A stretch of DNA of 64,000 nt, taken from the NCBI GenBank assembly GCA_020851735.1, contig JADZCD010000010.1:42495-106494 (forward strand), in the 5' to 3' direction. Origin of the DNA: Phycisphaeraceae bacterium. Its GTDB lineage: Bacteria > Planctomycetota > Phycisphaerae > Phycisphaerales > Phycisphaeraceae. Under the pieces are notes generated by a model. It was not told the origin of the DNA. It searched no databases and was given only the letters and a program-made list of their open reading frames with translations. The position numbers and the translations under genes were made by a program. This document shows positions 34,463 through 43,404 of the stretch, one piece after another; within the stretch, counting starts at the first letter, position 1; every line of letters begins with the position of its first letter.

Positions 34463-35621
34463 GGGGTCGCGACGCATAAACAGGCCGCGCCAGTTGCTCT
34501 TCGATAATCTGCCAGACCTGATCGATGGTGACTTGGGCGATCAGGGATTGATCGTTGCGCATTTTGCGATACTCCCGGCCGGTCATGGGCGGCAGGCCGG
34601 GCGGGCGAGCGACGGTTTCAGGGCGCTGGTACGGCCCGACCAAGGCCGGATCGGTAGGCCCGAAGATGGTGGCCAGCGGGCGCTTGAACCCGACGGCGAT
34701 GTGCAATGGGGCGGAGTCGTTGCAGACCACCAGCTGCGCCCGGCTGATCACCGCCATGAGCTGGCCCACGGTGGTGGCTGGGAATAGAGCGGCCGACCCT
34801 AAGGCATTTAGGAGCGGCTGCACATAAGCCCGTTCCGCCGGTGCCACCAGCACGAACATGCGCTGCCCCACGCGCCCAGCTTTAAGCAATTGGCTGGCCA
34901 AGTACGCATAGCGTTCGATCGGCCAGCACTTGCACAGCCAGCGTGCCGTGGGCGCCAAAGCCACATAGGGCTGATCGGTTCCGCCGTGCTCAGCCAGATA
35001 CTCATCCAGCCATTGATTGTCAGCCGGGCTGACGTACAGGCTCATGTCGTGGCTGGGCGTAAATCCCTCGGCCGCCAGCAGGTTCAACATGCGATCCACC
35101 GTGTGGATGGAGCGATTGATGTGGTGCCTGCGGTTGTACGCCCGATGCGCCCCCTCCCGGGCATTGGCAAACCCCACCCGCCGCCGCGCTCCGGTCAGCC
35201 AGGTAAACAGGCCCGAGCGGGCCAACCCTTGGAGGTCGAACACCATGTCATAGCCCGGCTCGACCAGCGCACGGCGGAGCTGCCAGGCCGCAGCCCAAGA
35301 CGCACGGCTGAAAAATCCTTGCTTAAAGATCCGCCGGGGAAAGGGCAACACGCCCGTCAGGGCGGGATGATGGCTGATGACGTCGGCATATTGGTCATGC
35401 ACCAGCCAGTCGATGCGCGCCGCTGGAAAAGCCTGGCGCAGCGTCACCAAAGCGGGGACCGTGCGGGCGACGTCGCCCAAGGCTGAGGGACGCACCAGAA
35501 GAATGCGTGGCGAGGATGACGACATACCCCCCGGCTGAGCCGGGGGCTGAACCGAGGGCGTCGTTTCCGGGGGTACTTCCGGGGGTACTTCCGGGGGGGG
35601 TGGGGTGGGCGAGTCGGGCAT
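34440..35621 (-). CDS. GT9 glycosyltransferase (heptosyltransferase-like) with repeat-derived ends
   Basis: This protein of up to 393 residues is from the ADP-heptose:LPS heptosyltransferase family (GT9). The N-terminal domain reads RILLVRPSALGDVARTVPAL, and the sugar-nucleotide domain shows LVVCNDSAPLHIAVG and ATIFGPTDPALVGP. It would add a heptose or similar sugar to a cell-envelope glycolipid. The first 32 residues are Pro-rich (PPEVPPEVPPE) and come from TTCCGGGGG-type repeats read on the minus strand. MSSSSPRILLV at 35525 is probably the original start. The C-terminus also runs into a short tandem repeat. Confidence 0.82.
   Translation of the reverse strand: MPDSPTPPPPEVPPEVPPETTPSVQPPAQPGGMSSSSPRILLVRPSALGDVARTVPALVTLRQAFPAARIDWLVHDQYADVISHHPALTGVLPFPRRIFKQGFFSRASWAAAWQLRRALVEPGYDMVFDLQGLARSGLFTWLTGARRRVGFANAREGAHRAYNRRHHINRSIHTVDRMLNLLAAEGFTPSHDMSLYVSPADNQWLDEYLAEHGGTDQPYVALAPTARWLCKCWPIERYAYLASQLLKAGRVGQRMFVLVAPAERAYVQPLLNALGSAALFPATTVGQLMAVISRAQLVVCNDSAPLHIAVGFKRPLATIFGPTDPALVGPYQRPETVARPPGLPPMTGREYRKMRNDQSLIAQVTIDQVWQIIEEQLARPVYASRPQPLTPTP
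35524..35608. repeat. TTCCGGGGG repeat array with CCCCCGGCTGAG hairpin, in GT9 5' end
   Basis: A hairpin (CCCCCGGC-TGA-GCCGGGGG) at 35527-35546 is followed by three TTCCGGGGG copies spaced 12 bases apart. Translated on the minus strand it gives PPEV repeats. Confidence 0.75.
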
Positions 35622-35682
35622 TGAGGGCGTATGATAGTGCCTTCATGGCGAATTGGCTTTACGGGGGATATGTGGACGGACT

Positions 35683-36438
35683 ATGAGTATCGCGATTATT
35701 TCCGACATTCATGGCAACGTGGACGCTCTGAGGGTGGTGTTGGAAGACATCGACCGCCGGGGCATCGGCATCACCGTATGTCTAGGCGACACCATCGGCT
35801 ACGGGCCTAACCCCAGGGAATGTCTGGACCTGGTGATGCAGCGGTGCGTCTGGACGCTGATGGGCAATCACGACTTCGCCGCCATGTACGAGCCGACGAG
35901 CTTCAACACCAGCGCCGAGTCCGCCGCCTTCTGGACCCGCCGACAGTTGGATCTCGAGCCCGACGCCGACGCCCGCAAGCGCCGCTGGAATTTCCTGGGC
36001 AACCTCCAGGTGCGGATGAAGTACGAAGCCGCCCAGTGGTATCACGCTTCGCCGCGCCGGCCGATCAACGAATACATTTTTCCCGACGACGCTGTCACCG
36101 CCCCGGGCAAGATGGCCCAGATTTTCGATCGCATCGAAAAGCACTGTTTTGTGGGGCACACGCACGTGCCGGGCGTCTTCACCGACGAGCCGGACTTCTA
36201 CCCCCCGGCTGACTTAGGCGGGTTTTATACGCTTAACGATCGGGAAAAGTGCATCATCAATCCCGGCTCGGTCGGGCAGCCGCGCGATCGCGACCCGCGG
36301 GCCAGCTATGTCGTGCTCGACGGCGATGAAGTGGAATTCGTGCGCCTGGAATACGACATCCAGGCTGTGATCGACAAGATCAAACAGATTCCCGAACTCA
36401 GCGACTTCCTGGGCCTGCGTCTGTTGGACGGCCGCTGA
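35683..36438 (+). CDS. calcineurin-like metallophosphoesterase (YfcE-like)
   Basis: This 251-residue protein has the five metal-binding blocks: ISDIHGN, CLGDTIGYGP, LMGNHDFAA, VGHTHVPGVF and INPGSVGQPRD. These fit the YfcE/MJ0936-like phosphoesterase family, which hydrolyses phosphodiesters with two metal ions. The start is set at MSIAIISDIHGN (35683), since the ten residues before it are unlike the family. No signal peptide, so probably cytoplasmic. It lies back to back with GT9. Confidence 0.85.
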   Translation: MSIAIISDIHGNVDALRVVLEDIDRRGIGITVCLGDTIGYGPNPRECLDLVMQRCVWTLMGNHDFAAMYEPTSFNTSAESAAFWTRRQLDLEPDADARKRRWNFLGNLQVRMKYEAAQWYHASPRRPINEYIFPDDAVTAPGKMAQIFDRIEKHCFVGHTHVPGVFTDEPDFYPPADLGGFYTLNDREKCIINPGSVGQPRDRDPRASYVVLDGDEVEFVRLEYDIQAVIDKIKQIPELSDFLGLRLLDGR

Positions 36439-36454
36439 CCCCCCCTCGGATATT

Positions 36455-36622
36455 TCCTTTCCAATCCCTCGCCCTCTTGGAGGGAGAGGGTAGGGCCTCG
36501 GCCGTGAGCTCGGCCGAACGGTGAGGGTGTGGCCGCAGCCGGATGGCGAAAGTGGAGCTGTTCAACGTCCAGACGCTACACCCTCTCCCGCCTCCCCCTC
36601 AAAGAGGGGGAGGAAATCCATA
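36455..36622. repeat. dispersed inverted-repeat element (CCCTC/GAGGG type)
   Basis: About 170 bases with CCTCTTGGAGGGAGAGGG near the left end and CCCTCTCCC...CTCAAAGAGGGGGAGG near the right end, framing GCCTCGGCCGTGAGC and GAGGGTGTGG. It fills the gap between the phosphoesterase and STAS genes and resembles common bacterial intergenic repeat elements. It may also act as a bidirectional terminator. Confidence 0.5.
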
Positions 36623-36661
36623 CCGCAGCGTGCCCCAGCGCCGCCTGTTCCGACACCACTA

Positions 36662-37018
36662 TCACCCGTGCAGAATCTGCGTCCGCGCCTGGTCCAAGTC
36701 ATCGTAGAGCGTAAAGACCGTGTCCAGCCGCGTGACCTTAAAGAGAAATGCCACGTTGGGCTGACAATTAGCCAGCGCCAACCGCCCGCGGACGTGCTCT
36801 AAGTCCTGCAGGAAGGTCACCAGCGACCCGATGCAGCTGGAGTCGACGTATTCGACCTTGCGCATGTCCAGCAGAAAGTGCGTCGCGCCGTCACAGCGCA
36901 TGCGCGAGGCCAGGTCCTCGATCAGGACATCCGCCTCCGCTCCGCTGAGCCGGCGCACGTCAAGACTGGCCACCACCAGCGCGCCGGTCTGCTCAATTTG
37001 TAGGTTTTGCGCCAGCAT
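36662..37018 (-). CDS. STAS-domain anti-sigma-factor antagonist
   Basis: This 118-residue STAS domain contains FLLDMRKVEYVDSSCIGSLV; the Ser in DSSCIG is the likely phosphorylation site used by SpoIIAA/RsbV-type switches. In such systems the unphosphorylated form releases a sigma factor from a serine-kinase anti-sigma factor. No cognate kinase or sigma gene is in the window, so the partner is elsewhere. The start is the ATG at 37018. The downstream (lower coordinate) side is the 36455 repeat. Confidence 0.85.
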   Translation of the reverse strand: MLAQNLQIEQTGALVVASLDVRRLSGAEADVLIEDLASRMRCDGATHFLLDMRKVEYVDSSCIGSLVTFLQDLEHVRGRLALANCQPNVAFLFKVTRLDTVFTLYDDLDQARTQILHG

Positions 37019-37249
37019 GACTGCGGTCCCCGCCTCCTAAGGCTTAACGGTCAGCCTCCGTATCTGGGTTATCGGTCGCCGCGGCATGCGACTGGGGCGG
37101 ATTAGGAAAACAAGGTAAGAGCAGGGGCTTGGCGAGCTCCTGCAATCGCTACGATCGTTACAGACCCACCCCCGACAGCCCCCAGCCTGTCAAAATCGCC
37201 AGGCGGCGCTTAAGAGTAATCAGGATTCATTTCGCCGTGAGATCCACCG

Positions 37250-38398
37250 CTACAGCATGCGCAAGGGCGATACCACCGCTTCGGTCATGCTCCCCTCAGC
37301 CGGGAGTGACAGCTTGGTTCCCGCGTGATGCCGGCCCCACTGGATCATGCCGAACGCCACCGCCACCTGCCCCAGCCACGGCGAAAGCGTGGAACTCGTC
37401 AGCCCGCCGACGACGTCGCCCTCGGGGGCCAGAACCTCGGACCCCGCGACGGGCAGCCGATCGTCCTGCGTCTTTAGGCCCACCAGTACGCGCTTGGGGT
37501 GGCCTAAGTTCTGCATCCGAGCCACGATCTCCTGACCGAGGTAGCAGCCCTTGGTGAAACTGACGGTTTGCGGCACCAGGCCCGTCTCCCCAGGCAGCGA
37601 GTCCGGGCCGAAGTCGATGTGATACAGCGGCGAACCCGCCTCGATGCGCGCCGTGTTGTACGCCAACCAGCCGATGCCGCGCCCTACGATCGGGCGCTTG
37701 GTGTTGTCCTCCACCTGCGGCACCAACCCCCCCACCGCTGCCGCCAGGGCTTCATATAAGACTGCCGACACGTCCCGCGCCGCCAAAAGGTGCAGGCCCG
37801 GCGAACCCGTGTCATCGCGGCGGAAGACGGTTAACTGCGAACCAGCATAGGCCATGGCGCGCACGCCCCATTCGGCCAGGTCCGCCCACGTTTGGCCCGT
37901 GACCGCTTCAAGCAGCTTGGCGCCCATCGGCCCAAACAAGCCCAAGTGCACCACATCGGCCGAGCGATCCGCAATGCGCACGTCTTCGGTGAACAGGTAT
38001 TTGTCCAGCACGGCCGGCAAAGTGGTCGTCTCGGAAAGGTCTAAGTCCAGCAGCGTGCGCTCCGCCAGATTCAGCACGCAAAAGTCCGCCTGTATCCGTC
38101 CCGCTTTATCCAGCAAGAACGCCCGCCGCGCCTGGCCCACCGCCAAAGCCCGCAGGTCCGCCGTGGCCAGCCGATGCAGAAAAGTGAGCCGATCCTTCCC
38201 CGTCAACTCCACCACGCCGCGAAACGGCATCTGAAAAATCCCCACGCCCTTGCGGATGGCCGCGTATTCCGCCTCGAAAGGACCGAACGTCTCGACCACC
38301 TGCACCGGCCCCTTTTCCTCACCCCGCGGCGGGCCAAAGTCCATAAGAGTCGCCCCGGCGCTGGTCTGCATTGCCAATATGGATTGCGTGGTGCTCAT
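37250..38398 (-). CDS. ygfZ: YgfZ/GcvT-family folate-binding protein
   Basis: This is a 382-residue protein of the aminomethyltransferase fold. FTKGCYLGQEIVAR is the YgfZ signature (KGCYxGQE) with the conserved Cys, and GKDRLTFLHRLATADL is the N-terminal block. YgfZ/IBA57 proteins use folate to help maintain Fe-S cluster enzymes such as MiaB. The C-terminal domain contains VLVGLKTQ and VGGLTSSTLSPWLG, as in GcvT. The start MSTTQS (38398) is chosen over an ATG three codons earlier. It is divergent from pgk. Confidence 0.85.
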   Translation of the reverse strand: MSTTQSILAMQTSAGATLMDFGPPRGEEKGPVQVVETFGPFEAEYAAIRKGVGIFQMPFRGVVELTGKDRLTFLHRLATADLRALAVGQARRAFLLDKAGRIQADFCVLNLAERTLLDLDLSETTTLPAVLDKYLFTEDVRIADRSADVVHLGLFGPMGAKLLEAVTGQTWADLAEWGVRAMAYAGSQLTVFRRDDTGSPGLHLLAARDVSAVLYEALAAAVGGLVPQVEDNTKRPIVGRGIGWLAYNTARIEAGSPLYHIDFGPDSLPGETGLVPQTVSFTKGCYLGQEIVARMQNLGHPKRVLVGLKTQDDRLPVAGSEVLAPEGDVVGGLTSSTLSPWLGQVAVAFGMIQWGRHHAGTKLSLPAEGSMTEAVVSPLRML

Positions 38399-38612
38399 GG
38401 CAGACACATCGTACGCCTTAACGCCGCCAAAAGCGCCGCAGGCGGCCGCCTTTCCTCCGCCCTCCCTCCCCCACTACCCTGATTCCTCAAAATAGACCTC
38501 TCTCGGTTATGATATTTGCCCGCCCCCCAGGACACGGGGCCCACACCGAAAACAACACCAAACCCCACCCCTCGCCGGGCCATTCCCAGGCGACCTGCAA
38601 GGAAAAAACTCC

Positions 38613-39794
38613 ATGGCCAAGAAAACCATCGCCGACGTCAACGTTCAAGGCAAAACCGTGCTCATGCGCGTGGACTTCAACGTCCCCCTCAAGGGCAGCA
38701 ACATCACCGACGATCGGCGGATCGTCATGGCCCTGCCGTCGCTTAAGAGCGTGCTGGAGCGCGGCGGGAAAGTGATCCTCATGAGCCACCTGGGCCGCCC
38801 CAAGGGTGATGGCCCCGAGCCGGAATTCAGCCTCAAGCCCGCCGCCGAGCGCCTGGCGCAATTGCTCGGCAAGCCCGTGCAATTCGCGGCCGACACCATC
38901 GGGCCCGACGCCGCCGCCAAGGCCAAAGCCCTCCAGGCCGGCCAGGTCCTCGTGCTCGAAAACCTGCGCTTTGCCAAGGCTGAAAGCAAGGGCGACGCCG
39001 CCTTCGCCGCCAAGCTGGCCGCCCTCGGCGACATCTACTGCAACGACGCCTTCGGCACCTGCCACCGCACCGACGCCTCCATGTTCGCCGTCCCCCAGGC
39101 CATGGCCGGCAAGCCGCGCGTCGTCGGCTTCCTGGTCGAAAAGGAAATCAAATACCTCAAGGACGCCATCGACAAACCCCAGCGCCCCTTCGTGGCCATC
39201 CTCGGCGGCAAGAAAGTCAGCGACAAGATTCCCGTGATCACCAATCTCCTGAAAATCTGCGACAAGGTGATCATCGGCGGAGCCATGGCCTACACCTTCT
39301 TCGTAGCCCAGGGCAAGAAGGTCGGCAGCAGCCTGGTGGAAGCTGAACTGGTCGACAGCGCCAAGGCCATGCTCGCGGCCGGCAAGGACAAGATCGTGCT
39401 GCCGGTGGACACCCACTGCGCCGACGCCTTCAGCGCCGACGCCCGCAAGCAGGTGGTGGAGGGCAATATTCCCGACGGGTATCAGGGCTTGGACATCGGG
39501 CCCAAATCGCAGAAGCTTTTCGCCCAGGCCATCAAGGGCGCCAAGACGGTGGTCTGGAACGGACCCATGGGCGTCTTTGAGATGCCGCCCTTTGACCAAG
39601 GCACCAAGGCCATCGCCCAGGCGGTGGCGGAATCCGGCGCCACGAGCATCATCGGCGGCGGCGACAGCGCCGCAGCCATCGAACAGCTCGGGTATGCCGA
39701 AAAAGTCAGCCACGTCTCCACCGGCGGCGGCGCGAGCCTGGAAATGCTCGAAGGCAAAAAGTTCCAGGCCGTGGAGATTCTGGACGAGAAGTAA
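38613..39794 (+). CDS. pgk: phosphoglycerate kinase
   Basis: This 393-residue glycolytic enzyme transfers phosphate from 1,3-bisphosphoglycerate to ADP. Visible blocks: [13 protein letters not shown] (substrate), [58 protein letters not shown] and the nucleotide-binding [12 protein letters not shown] and [13 protein letters not shown]. Full length. AAGGAAAAAACTCC precedes the ATG. It stands alone in its direction, with an intergenic repeat and a terminator downstream. Confidence 0.97.
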   Translation: MAKKTIADVNVQGKTVLMRVDFNVPLKGSNITDDRRIVMALPSLKSVLERGGKVILMSHLGRPKGDGPEPEFSLKPAAERLAQLLGKPVQFAADTIGPDAAAKAKALQAGQVLVLENLRFAKAESKGDAAFAAKLAALGDIYCNDAFGTCHRTDASMFAVPQAMAGKPRVVGFLVEKEIKYLKDAIDKPQRPFVAILGGKKVSDKIPVITNLLKICDKVIIGGAMAYTFFVAQGKKVGSSLVEAELVDSAKAMLAAGKDKIVLPVDTHCADAFSADARKQVVEGNIPDGYQGLDIGPKSQKLFAQAIKGAKTVVWNGPMGVFEMPPFDQGTKAIAQAVAESGATSIIGGGDSAAAIEQLGYAEKVSHVSTGGGASLEMLEGKKFQAVEILDEK

Positions 39795-39819
39795 GTCAAA
39801 AAAAACAACTCACCGCCGA

Positions 39820-39955
39820 GGTAGCGGAGTTCTTACCACTGAGAGCACGGAGAGCACAGAGAAGAGATCAGAAGCCAAACAAGAAAAATGATTTGAATTG
39901 ACCACTGTGTTCTCAGTGTTCTCCGTGGTGAATTTTTCTCTGCGTTCTCCCCTCG
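39820..39955. repeat. CACGGAG/CTCCGTG imperfect inverted repeat element
   Basis: The left half contains GAGAGCACGGAGAGCACAGAG, and the right half contains CTGTGTTCTCAGTGTTCTCC then GTGGTGAA. Together they form a long imperfect hairpin. A related element lies at 43405-43500. Such heptamer-rich intergenic elements are widespread in environmental bacteria; function unknown. Confidence 0.6.
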
Positions 39956-40042
39956 GGTCTGAGCCCAAGACTCAGCCTCAGGGTCGAAGACGGCGACCTC
40001 TGCGGTGAAATTTCTTCGGAATCTTTCCCGCCCCCGGAACAG

Positions 40043-40066
40043 CCCCCGAAATATCGGGGGTTTTTT
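40043..40066 (+). terminator. Rho-independent terminator after pgk
   Basis: A seven-base stem (CCCCCGA with TCGGGGG) closes a four-base loop and is followed by six T. It lies 250 bases after pgk and 58 bases before the next gene. Confidence 0.7.
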
Positions 40067-40123
40067 ACTGCCCGTTCTGACAAGCCTAAAATCAGATGTC
40101 GCACCTTTAGCAGGAGCACTCCC

Positions 40124-40609
40124 ATGCCCGCCACTTCCACTTCTTCCGCGCCGCGTCGCCAGCCGTTTGACCTGCCCAACCTTGATGCCGTGCTCGCCGA
40201 AGTCCAGCGTCTCCACCAGCGCGGCTACGACAAGGCCGGGCAGTGGGACTTAACGCAAATCTGCCGCCACTGCGCCCAGCCGATGCATGGCTCGATCGAC
40301 GGGATCAAGTTGCCCGTGCCGTGGTTCATCCGCCTCATCGGCCCGCGCTTAATTAAGCCCCGCCTCTTCCGCACCCGTCGCATCAAGGCCGGCATCCCCA
40401 TTCCCCAGCAGTTCATCCCCGCGCCCGGCACCGGTCCAGCCGATGAACAAGCCGCTATCACCGAACTCCGCGCCGCCATCGAGCGCCTGAAAAATCACAG
40501 CGGCGCGTTTCAACCCAGCCCCTTCCTTGGCCCACTTACGCGCCAGGAAGTCTTAGACTTCCACACCATCCACGGCGCCCACCACCTAAGCTTTCTGGTG
40601 CCAAAATAG
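40124..40609 (+). CDS. DUF1569 protein (DinB-like fold)
   Basis: This 161-residue protein resembles DUF1569 of the DinB/YfiT superfamily: KAGQWDLTQICRHCAQPMHGSIDG near the N-terminus, and FLGPLTRQEVLDFHTIHGAHHLSFL at the end, where the HxxHH residues may bind metal. Function of the family is unknown; other DinB-like proteins are thiol- or metal-linked. GCAGGAG lies upstream of the ATG. Confidence 0.75.
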   Translation: MPATSTSSAPRRQPFDLPNLDAVLAEVQRLHQRGYDKAGQWDLTQICRHCAQPMHGSIDGIKLPVPWFIRLIGPRLIKPRLFRTRRIKAGIPIPQQFIPAPGTGPADEQAAITELRAAIERLKNHSGAFQPSPFLGPLTRQEVLDFHTIHGAHHLSFLVPK

Positions 40610-40734
40610 AAAAACGCCTGGAAATTACGCCGAATTGCTGGTCTGTCGAACCAACGACTGCCGTTTTTGGCCGATTATCCTCCAAATTATCCCGCCGGTT
40701 TGCCGCCCTACCTCCCGCGCTATAGCCTCACGTC

Positions 40735-42333
40735 ATGCCGCCCAACATCCTCTTTATCCTCTCCGACCAGCAGCGTTGGGACACCGTAGGCTGCTATGGC
40801 TCATCGCCCATGCCGTATTCGCTTACGCCCAACCTCGATGCCTTGGCTGCGCAAGGCGTGCGCTTCAAGCATGCGTTCACCTGCCAGCCGGTCTGCGGGC
40901 CGTCGCGTTCGTGTCTGCAATCGGGGGTCTATGCCACGCAGAGTGGCTGCTATACCAACCATCGCGCCTTGCCTGAGAATCAACTGACCATCGCCAAGCT
41001 GCTCTCTTCCGGGGGCATTTCCGGGAACGGGGGCGCTGCCGGGGGCGGCGCTACTTCCGGGGGGGGATATGAAACCGCCTACGTGGGCAAGTGGCACTTA
41101 GCCAGCGATCGGCAGAACAAGCTGATGACCCAAGCCACGCCCCCAGCCCGGCGCGGCGGCTACCGCGATTACTGGATGGCTGCCGACACCCTGGAAATGA
41201 CCAGCCACGGCTACGAAGGCTACTTCTTCGACACGGCCGGCCGGCGCGTGGACTGGGAAGGCTATCGCGTCGATCGCACGACGGATTTCGCCCTTGAATA
41301 TCTGCGGGATTACGCCCGGCGAGCAGGCGGTATCCGAGCCGGCCTCTGTGAGGCCGGTCCGGCGACACAGTCGCCGGCTCTGACTGACCATGCAACGTTT
41401 GACGCACGCCAACCGACCGCTGATCGTCCCGCCCGCCCGTTTTTCCTCTTCCTCTCCTACATCGAGCCGCACCATCAAAACGACCTGGACCGCTACGTCG
41501 GGCCGATCGGCTCCAAAGATCGCTTCCGGGGGTTCACTCCCCCGCCCGATCTGGCCCAGGCGCAACAGACGTACCCCCCGGCAAAGCCGGGGGCTGAAGC
41601 AGCCCAACTTCCAGGCGAAGGGTTTGCTCTTCCGGGGGCGGGGGCACTTCCGGGGGCGATTCCGGGGGGGGATTGGCGTGAGCACTACCCGGACTACTTA
41701 GGCTGCTGTGCCAGCATCGACGAAAACGTCGGGCGCCTGCGGGCCGAACTGCAGCAACTTGGGCTTTGGGACAACACGCTGGTCATCTATACCTCCGACC
41801 ACGGCTGCCACTTTAAGACGCGCAATCACGAGTACAAACGCTCCTGCCACGACGCCTCGATCCGTGTCCCGCTGGTCATTCATGGCCCGGGCTTTCGCGG
41901 CGGCGCCGCGGTCGAGGAGCTGGTCAGCCTCATCGACCTGCCCGCCACCGTCGTCGCGGCTGCGGGCCTGCCCGTTCCCCCCGCCTTCCGTGGTCGTCCC
42001 CTGCAGGAGCTGGCGGCCGGCGAGGGCGTCGATTGGCCGCAGGAAGTCTTCATTCAGATCAGCGAAACCCAAATCGGCCGGGCCATTCGCACCCCACGCT
42101 GGAAATATGGCGTCATTGCCCCCCAAGACAAGGACACCTGGAACGACCCCGGCAGTGATCGCTATGTGGAAGCGTATTTGTACGACCTGAAGAACGACCC
42201 CCACGAGCTGCACAACCTCGTGGCCGACCCCACCCTGGCCGCCGGCCGGGCGGAACTGGCAAACATCCTAAAACGCCGCATGGCCGACGCCGGCGAAGCC
42301 TTGCCCTACATTGATCCAGCGGAAAACCTATAA
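40735..42333 (+). CDS. type I sulfatase carrying three repeat insertions
   Basis: This 532-residue sulfatase begins NILFILSDQQRWDTVGCYG. The modified Cys54 lies in PVCGPSRSC (CxPSR), which is converted to formylglycine. Further blocks are YVGKWHL, FFLFLSYIEPHHQND, NTLVIYTSDHG and YDLKNDPHELHNL. It removes sulfate esters, presumably from polysaccharide. No signal peptide is evident. Three stretches are unlike the family and coded by repeats: SSGGISGNGGAAGGGATSGGG (about 90-111), GIRAGLCEAGPATQSPALTD (about 200-219) and the LPGAGALPGAIPGG region (about 280-318). All keep the frame. The last two lie between conserved blocks, probably in surface loops. Confidence 0.85.
   Translation: MPPNILFILSDQQRWDTVGCYGSSPMPYSLTPNLDALAAQGVRFKHAFTCQPVCGPSRSCLQSGVYATQSGCYTNHRALPENQLTIAKLLSSGGISGNGGAAGGGATSGGGYETAYVGKWHLASDRQNKLMTQATPPARRGGYRDYWMAADTLEMTSHGYEGYFFDTAGRRVDWEGYRVDRTTDFALEYLRDYARRAGGIRAGLCEAGPATQSPALTDHATFDARQPTADRPARPFFLFLSYIEPHHQNDLDRYVGPIGSKDRFRGFTPPPDLAQAQQTYPPAKPGAEAAQLPGEGFALPGAGALPGAIPGGDWREHYPDYLGCCASIDENVGRLRAELQQLGLWDNTLVIYTSDHGCHFKTRNHEYKRSCHDASIRVPLVIHGPGFRGGAAVEELVSLIDLPATVVAAAGLPVPPAFRGRPLQELAAGEGVDWPQEVFIQISETQIGRAIRTPRWKYGVIAPQDKDTWNDPGSDRYVEAYLYDLKNDPHELHNLVADPTLAAGRAELANILKRRMADAGEALPYIDPAENL
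41006..41071. repeat. TTCCGGGGG array, first insertion in sulfatase
   Basis: Degenerate units TCTTCCGGGGGC, ATTTCCGGGAACGGGGGC, GCTGCCGGGGGC and CTACTTCCGGGGGGG, read as SGG/SGN/AGG/SGG. Confidence 0.75.
41336..41380. repeat. twin hairpin element, second insertion in sulfatase
   Basis: Two perfect eight-base hairpins with three-base loops stand one base apart: CCGGCCTC-TGT-GAGGCCGG (41339-41357) and CCGGCGAC-ACA-GTCGCCGG (41359-41377), closed by outer GAG/CTC. It is translated in frame within the sulfatase. Confidence 0.85.
41570..41671. repeat. CCCCCGGC hairpin plus TTCCGGGGG array, third insertion in sulfatase
   Basis: The hairpin CCCCCGGC-AAA-GCCGGGGG is followed by CTGAAGCAGCCCAACTTCC and copies of CTTCCGGGGGCG, ACTTCCGGGGGCG and ATTCCGGGGGGG, here read in the LPGA frame. 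Confidence 0.8.
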
Positions 42334-42384
42334 TCCAGACCAGCGACTGTTGATTCCTCCGCACTTCTGACAGGGAAACCACGC

Positions 42385-43356
42385 ATGACCACTTCTCGCC
42401 CCAGCCTGCGTACTTTCGGATTCGCTCTGACGCTGACGCTTAGCGCCGCGATCCTTACCCCCGCTGCTTCCGCCCAGACCGGCCCGGGCCTCTTGATCTC
42501 GCCCTGGCAGGAAAAGCAGAGCGTGGAGTTCTCCCTCGACGCCCGTTATATAGATGACGCCCACGTCAAGGGCACCACCCAACACTACACCAGCACGGAA
42601 TACGACTCGGTCGCCCGTTGGCGGCTGGACACGGAAAACCCCGCCAGCCCGGTGATCGGGCACGAGATCGTCTATTTTCACAACACCACCGGCCGGCCGG
42701 ACATGGTGGATCAGTCAGCCGCGGTGGGCATGACCGTCGGCCAGTGGCAGGACTGGACCTTCAGCGTGATCGCCGGCGTGGGCTTTGCCGGCTACTCGGT
42801 GTATGAACACGAGGAAGCCATCTACGCCAAGGGCGACTTGATCGCCAGCCACGACCTGGACGAAAAATCCAGCCTCATCCTCATGCTCGACTACAACGGC
42901 AATCGGGCCGTCCTGCCGGACATCCCCTTGCCGGGCATCGCCTATCAGCGCCGCGAAAGCGATACCCTCAGCTACACCCTCGGCCTGCCGCGCAGCAGCG
43001 TGACCTGGAAGCCGGCCGAGCAGTGGACCGTTAACGTGGCCTACACCCTGCCGCTTAGCGCCAATGCGAACGTGGACTTTGAATTCGTCGAACACTGGCA
43101 CCTGTTCGCCATGTTCGAAAATAAATCCTGGGCCTTCCACAACGAAGACCAGGACAACCAGCGGCTCTTAATCGAGCAGAAGCGCCTTGAAGCCGGCCTG
43201 CGCTGGCAGGTGTGCCCCAACTCCGCGCTGGTGCTGGCCGGCGGGTACGCCTTCGACACGCGGGAGAGCTTTGGCTTCGACCGCTTAACCGACCGCGGCG
43301 AGCGCTGGGTCTCCGACGAACCCTACGTGCGGGCCGGCTTTGACATGAACTTCTAG
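42385..43356 (+). CDS. outer-membrane beta-barrel candidate
   Basis: This 323-residue protein has a signal peptide (FALTLTLSAAILTPAASAQ). It is followed by many short alternating strands with aromatic ends (VEFSLDARYI, YDSVARWRL, WTFSVIAGVGFAGYSVY, LSYTLGLPRSSVTWKP) and ends YVRAGFDMNF; a terminal Phe is typical of outer-membrane barrels inserted by BamA. No specific family recognised; it could be a porin-like or structural protein. AGGGAAACC precedes the ATG. It follows the sulfatase by 51 bases and could be co-transcribed. Confidence 0.65.
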   Translation: MTTSRPSLRTFGFALTLTLSAAILTPAASAQTGPGLLISPWQEKQSVEFSLDARYIDDAHVKGTTQHYTSTEYDSVARWRLDTENPASPVIGHEIVYFHNTTGRPDMVDQSAAVGMTVGQWQDWTFSVIAGVGFAGYSVYEHEEAIYAKGDLIASHDLDEKSSLILMLDYNGNRAVLPDIPLPGIAYQRRESDTLSYTLGLPRSSVTWKPAEQWTVNVAYTLPLSANANVDFEFVEHWHLFAMFENKSWAFHNEDQDNQRLLIEQKRLEAGLRWQVCPNSALVLAGGYAFDTRESFGFDRLTDRGERWVSDEPYVRAGFDMNF

Positions 43357-43404
43357 CCCCCTCGGAAGTGCCCTCCCGAAACTACCCCCCGGAAGTCGCC
43401 TCTG

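Noticed and set aside
36181..36200. CCCCCCGGCTGAC in the phosphoesterase as a repeat insertion
   Set aside because: No matching right arm or array, and the encoded YPPADLGGFY fits the protein.
41521..41535. Single CTTCCGGGGG in sulfatase (RFRGF) as another insertion
   Set aside because: One copy without hairpin or array, in a plausible native protein segment; may be chance. The same holds for single copies at about 49669 and 60922.
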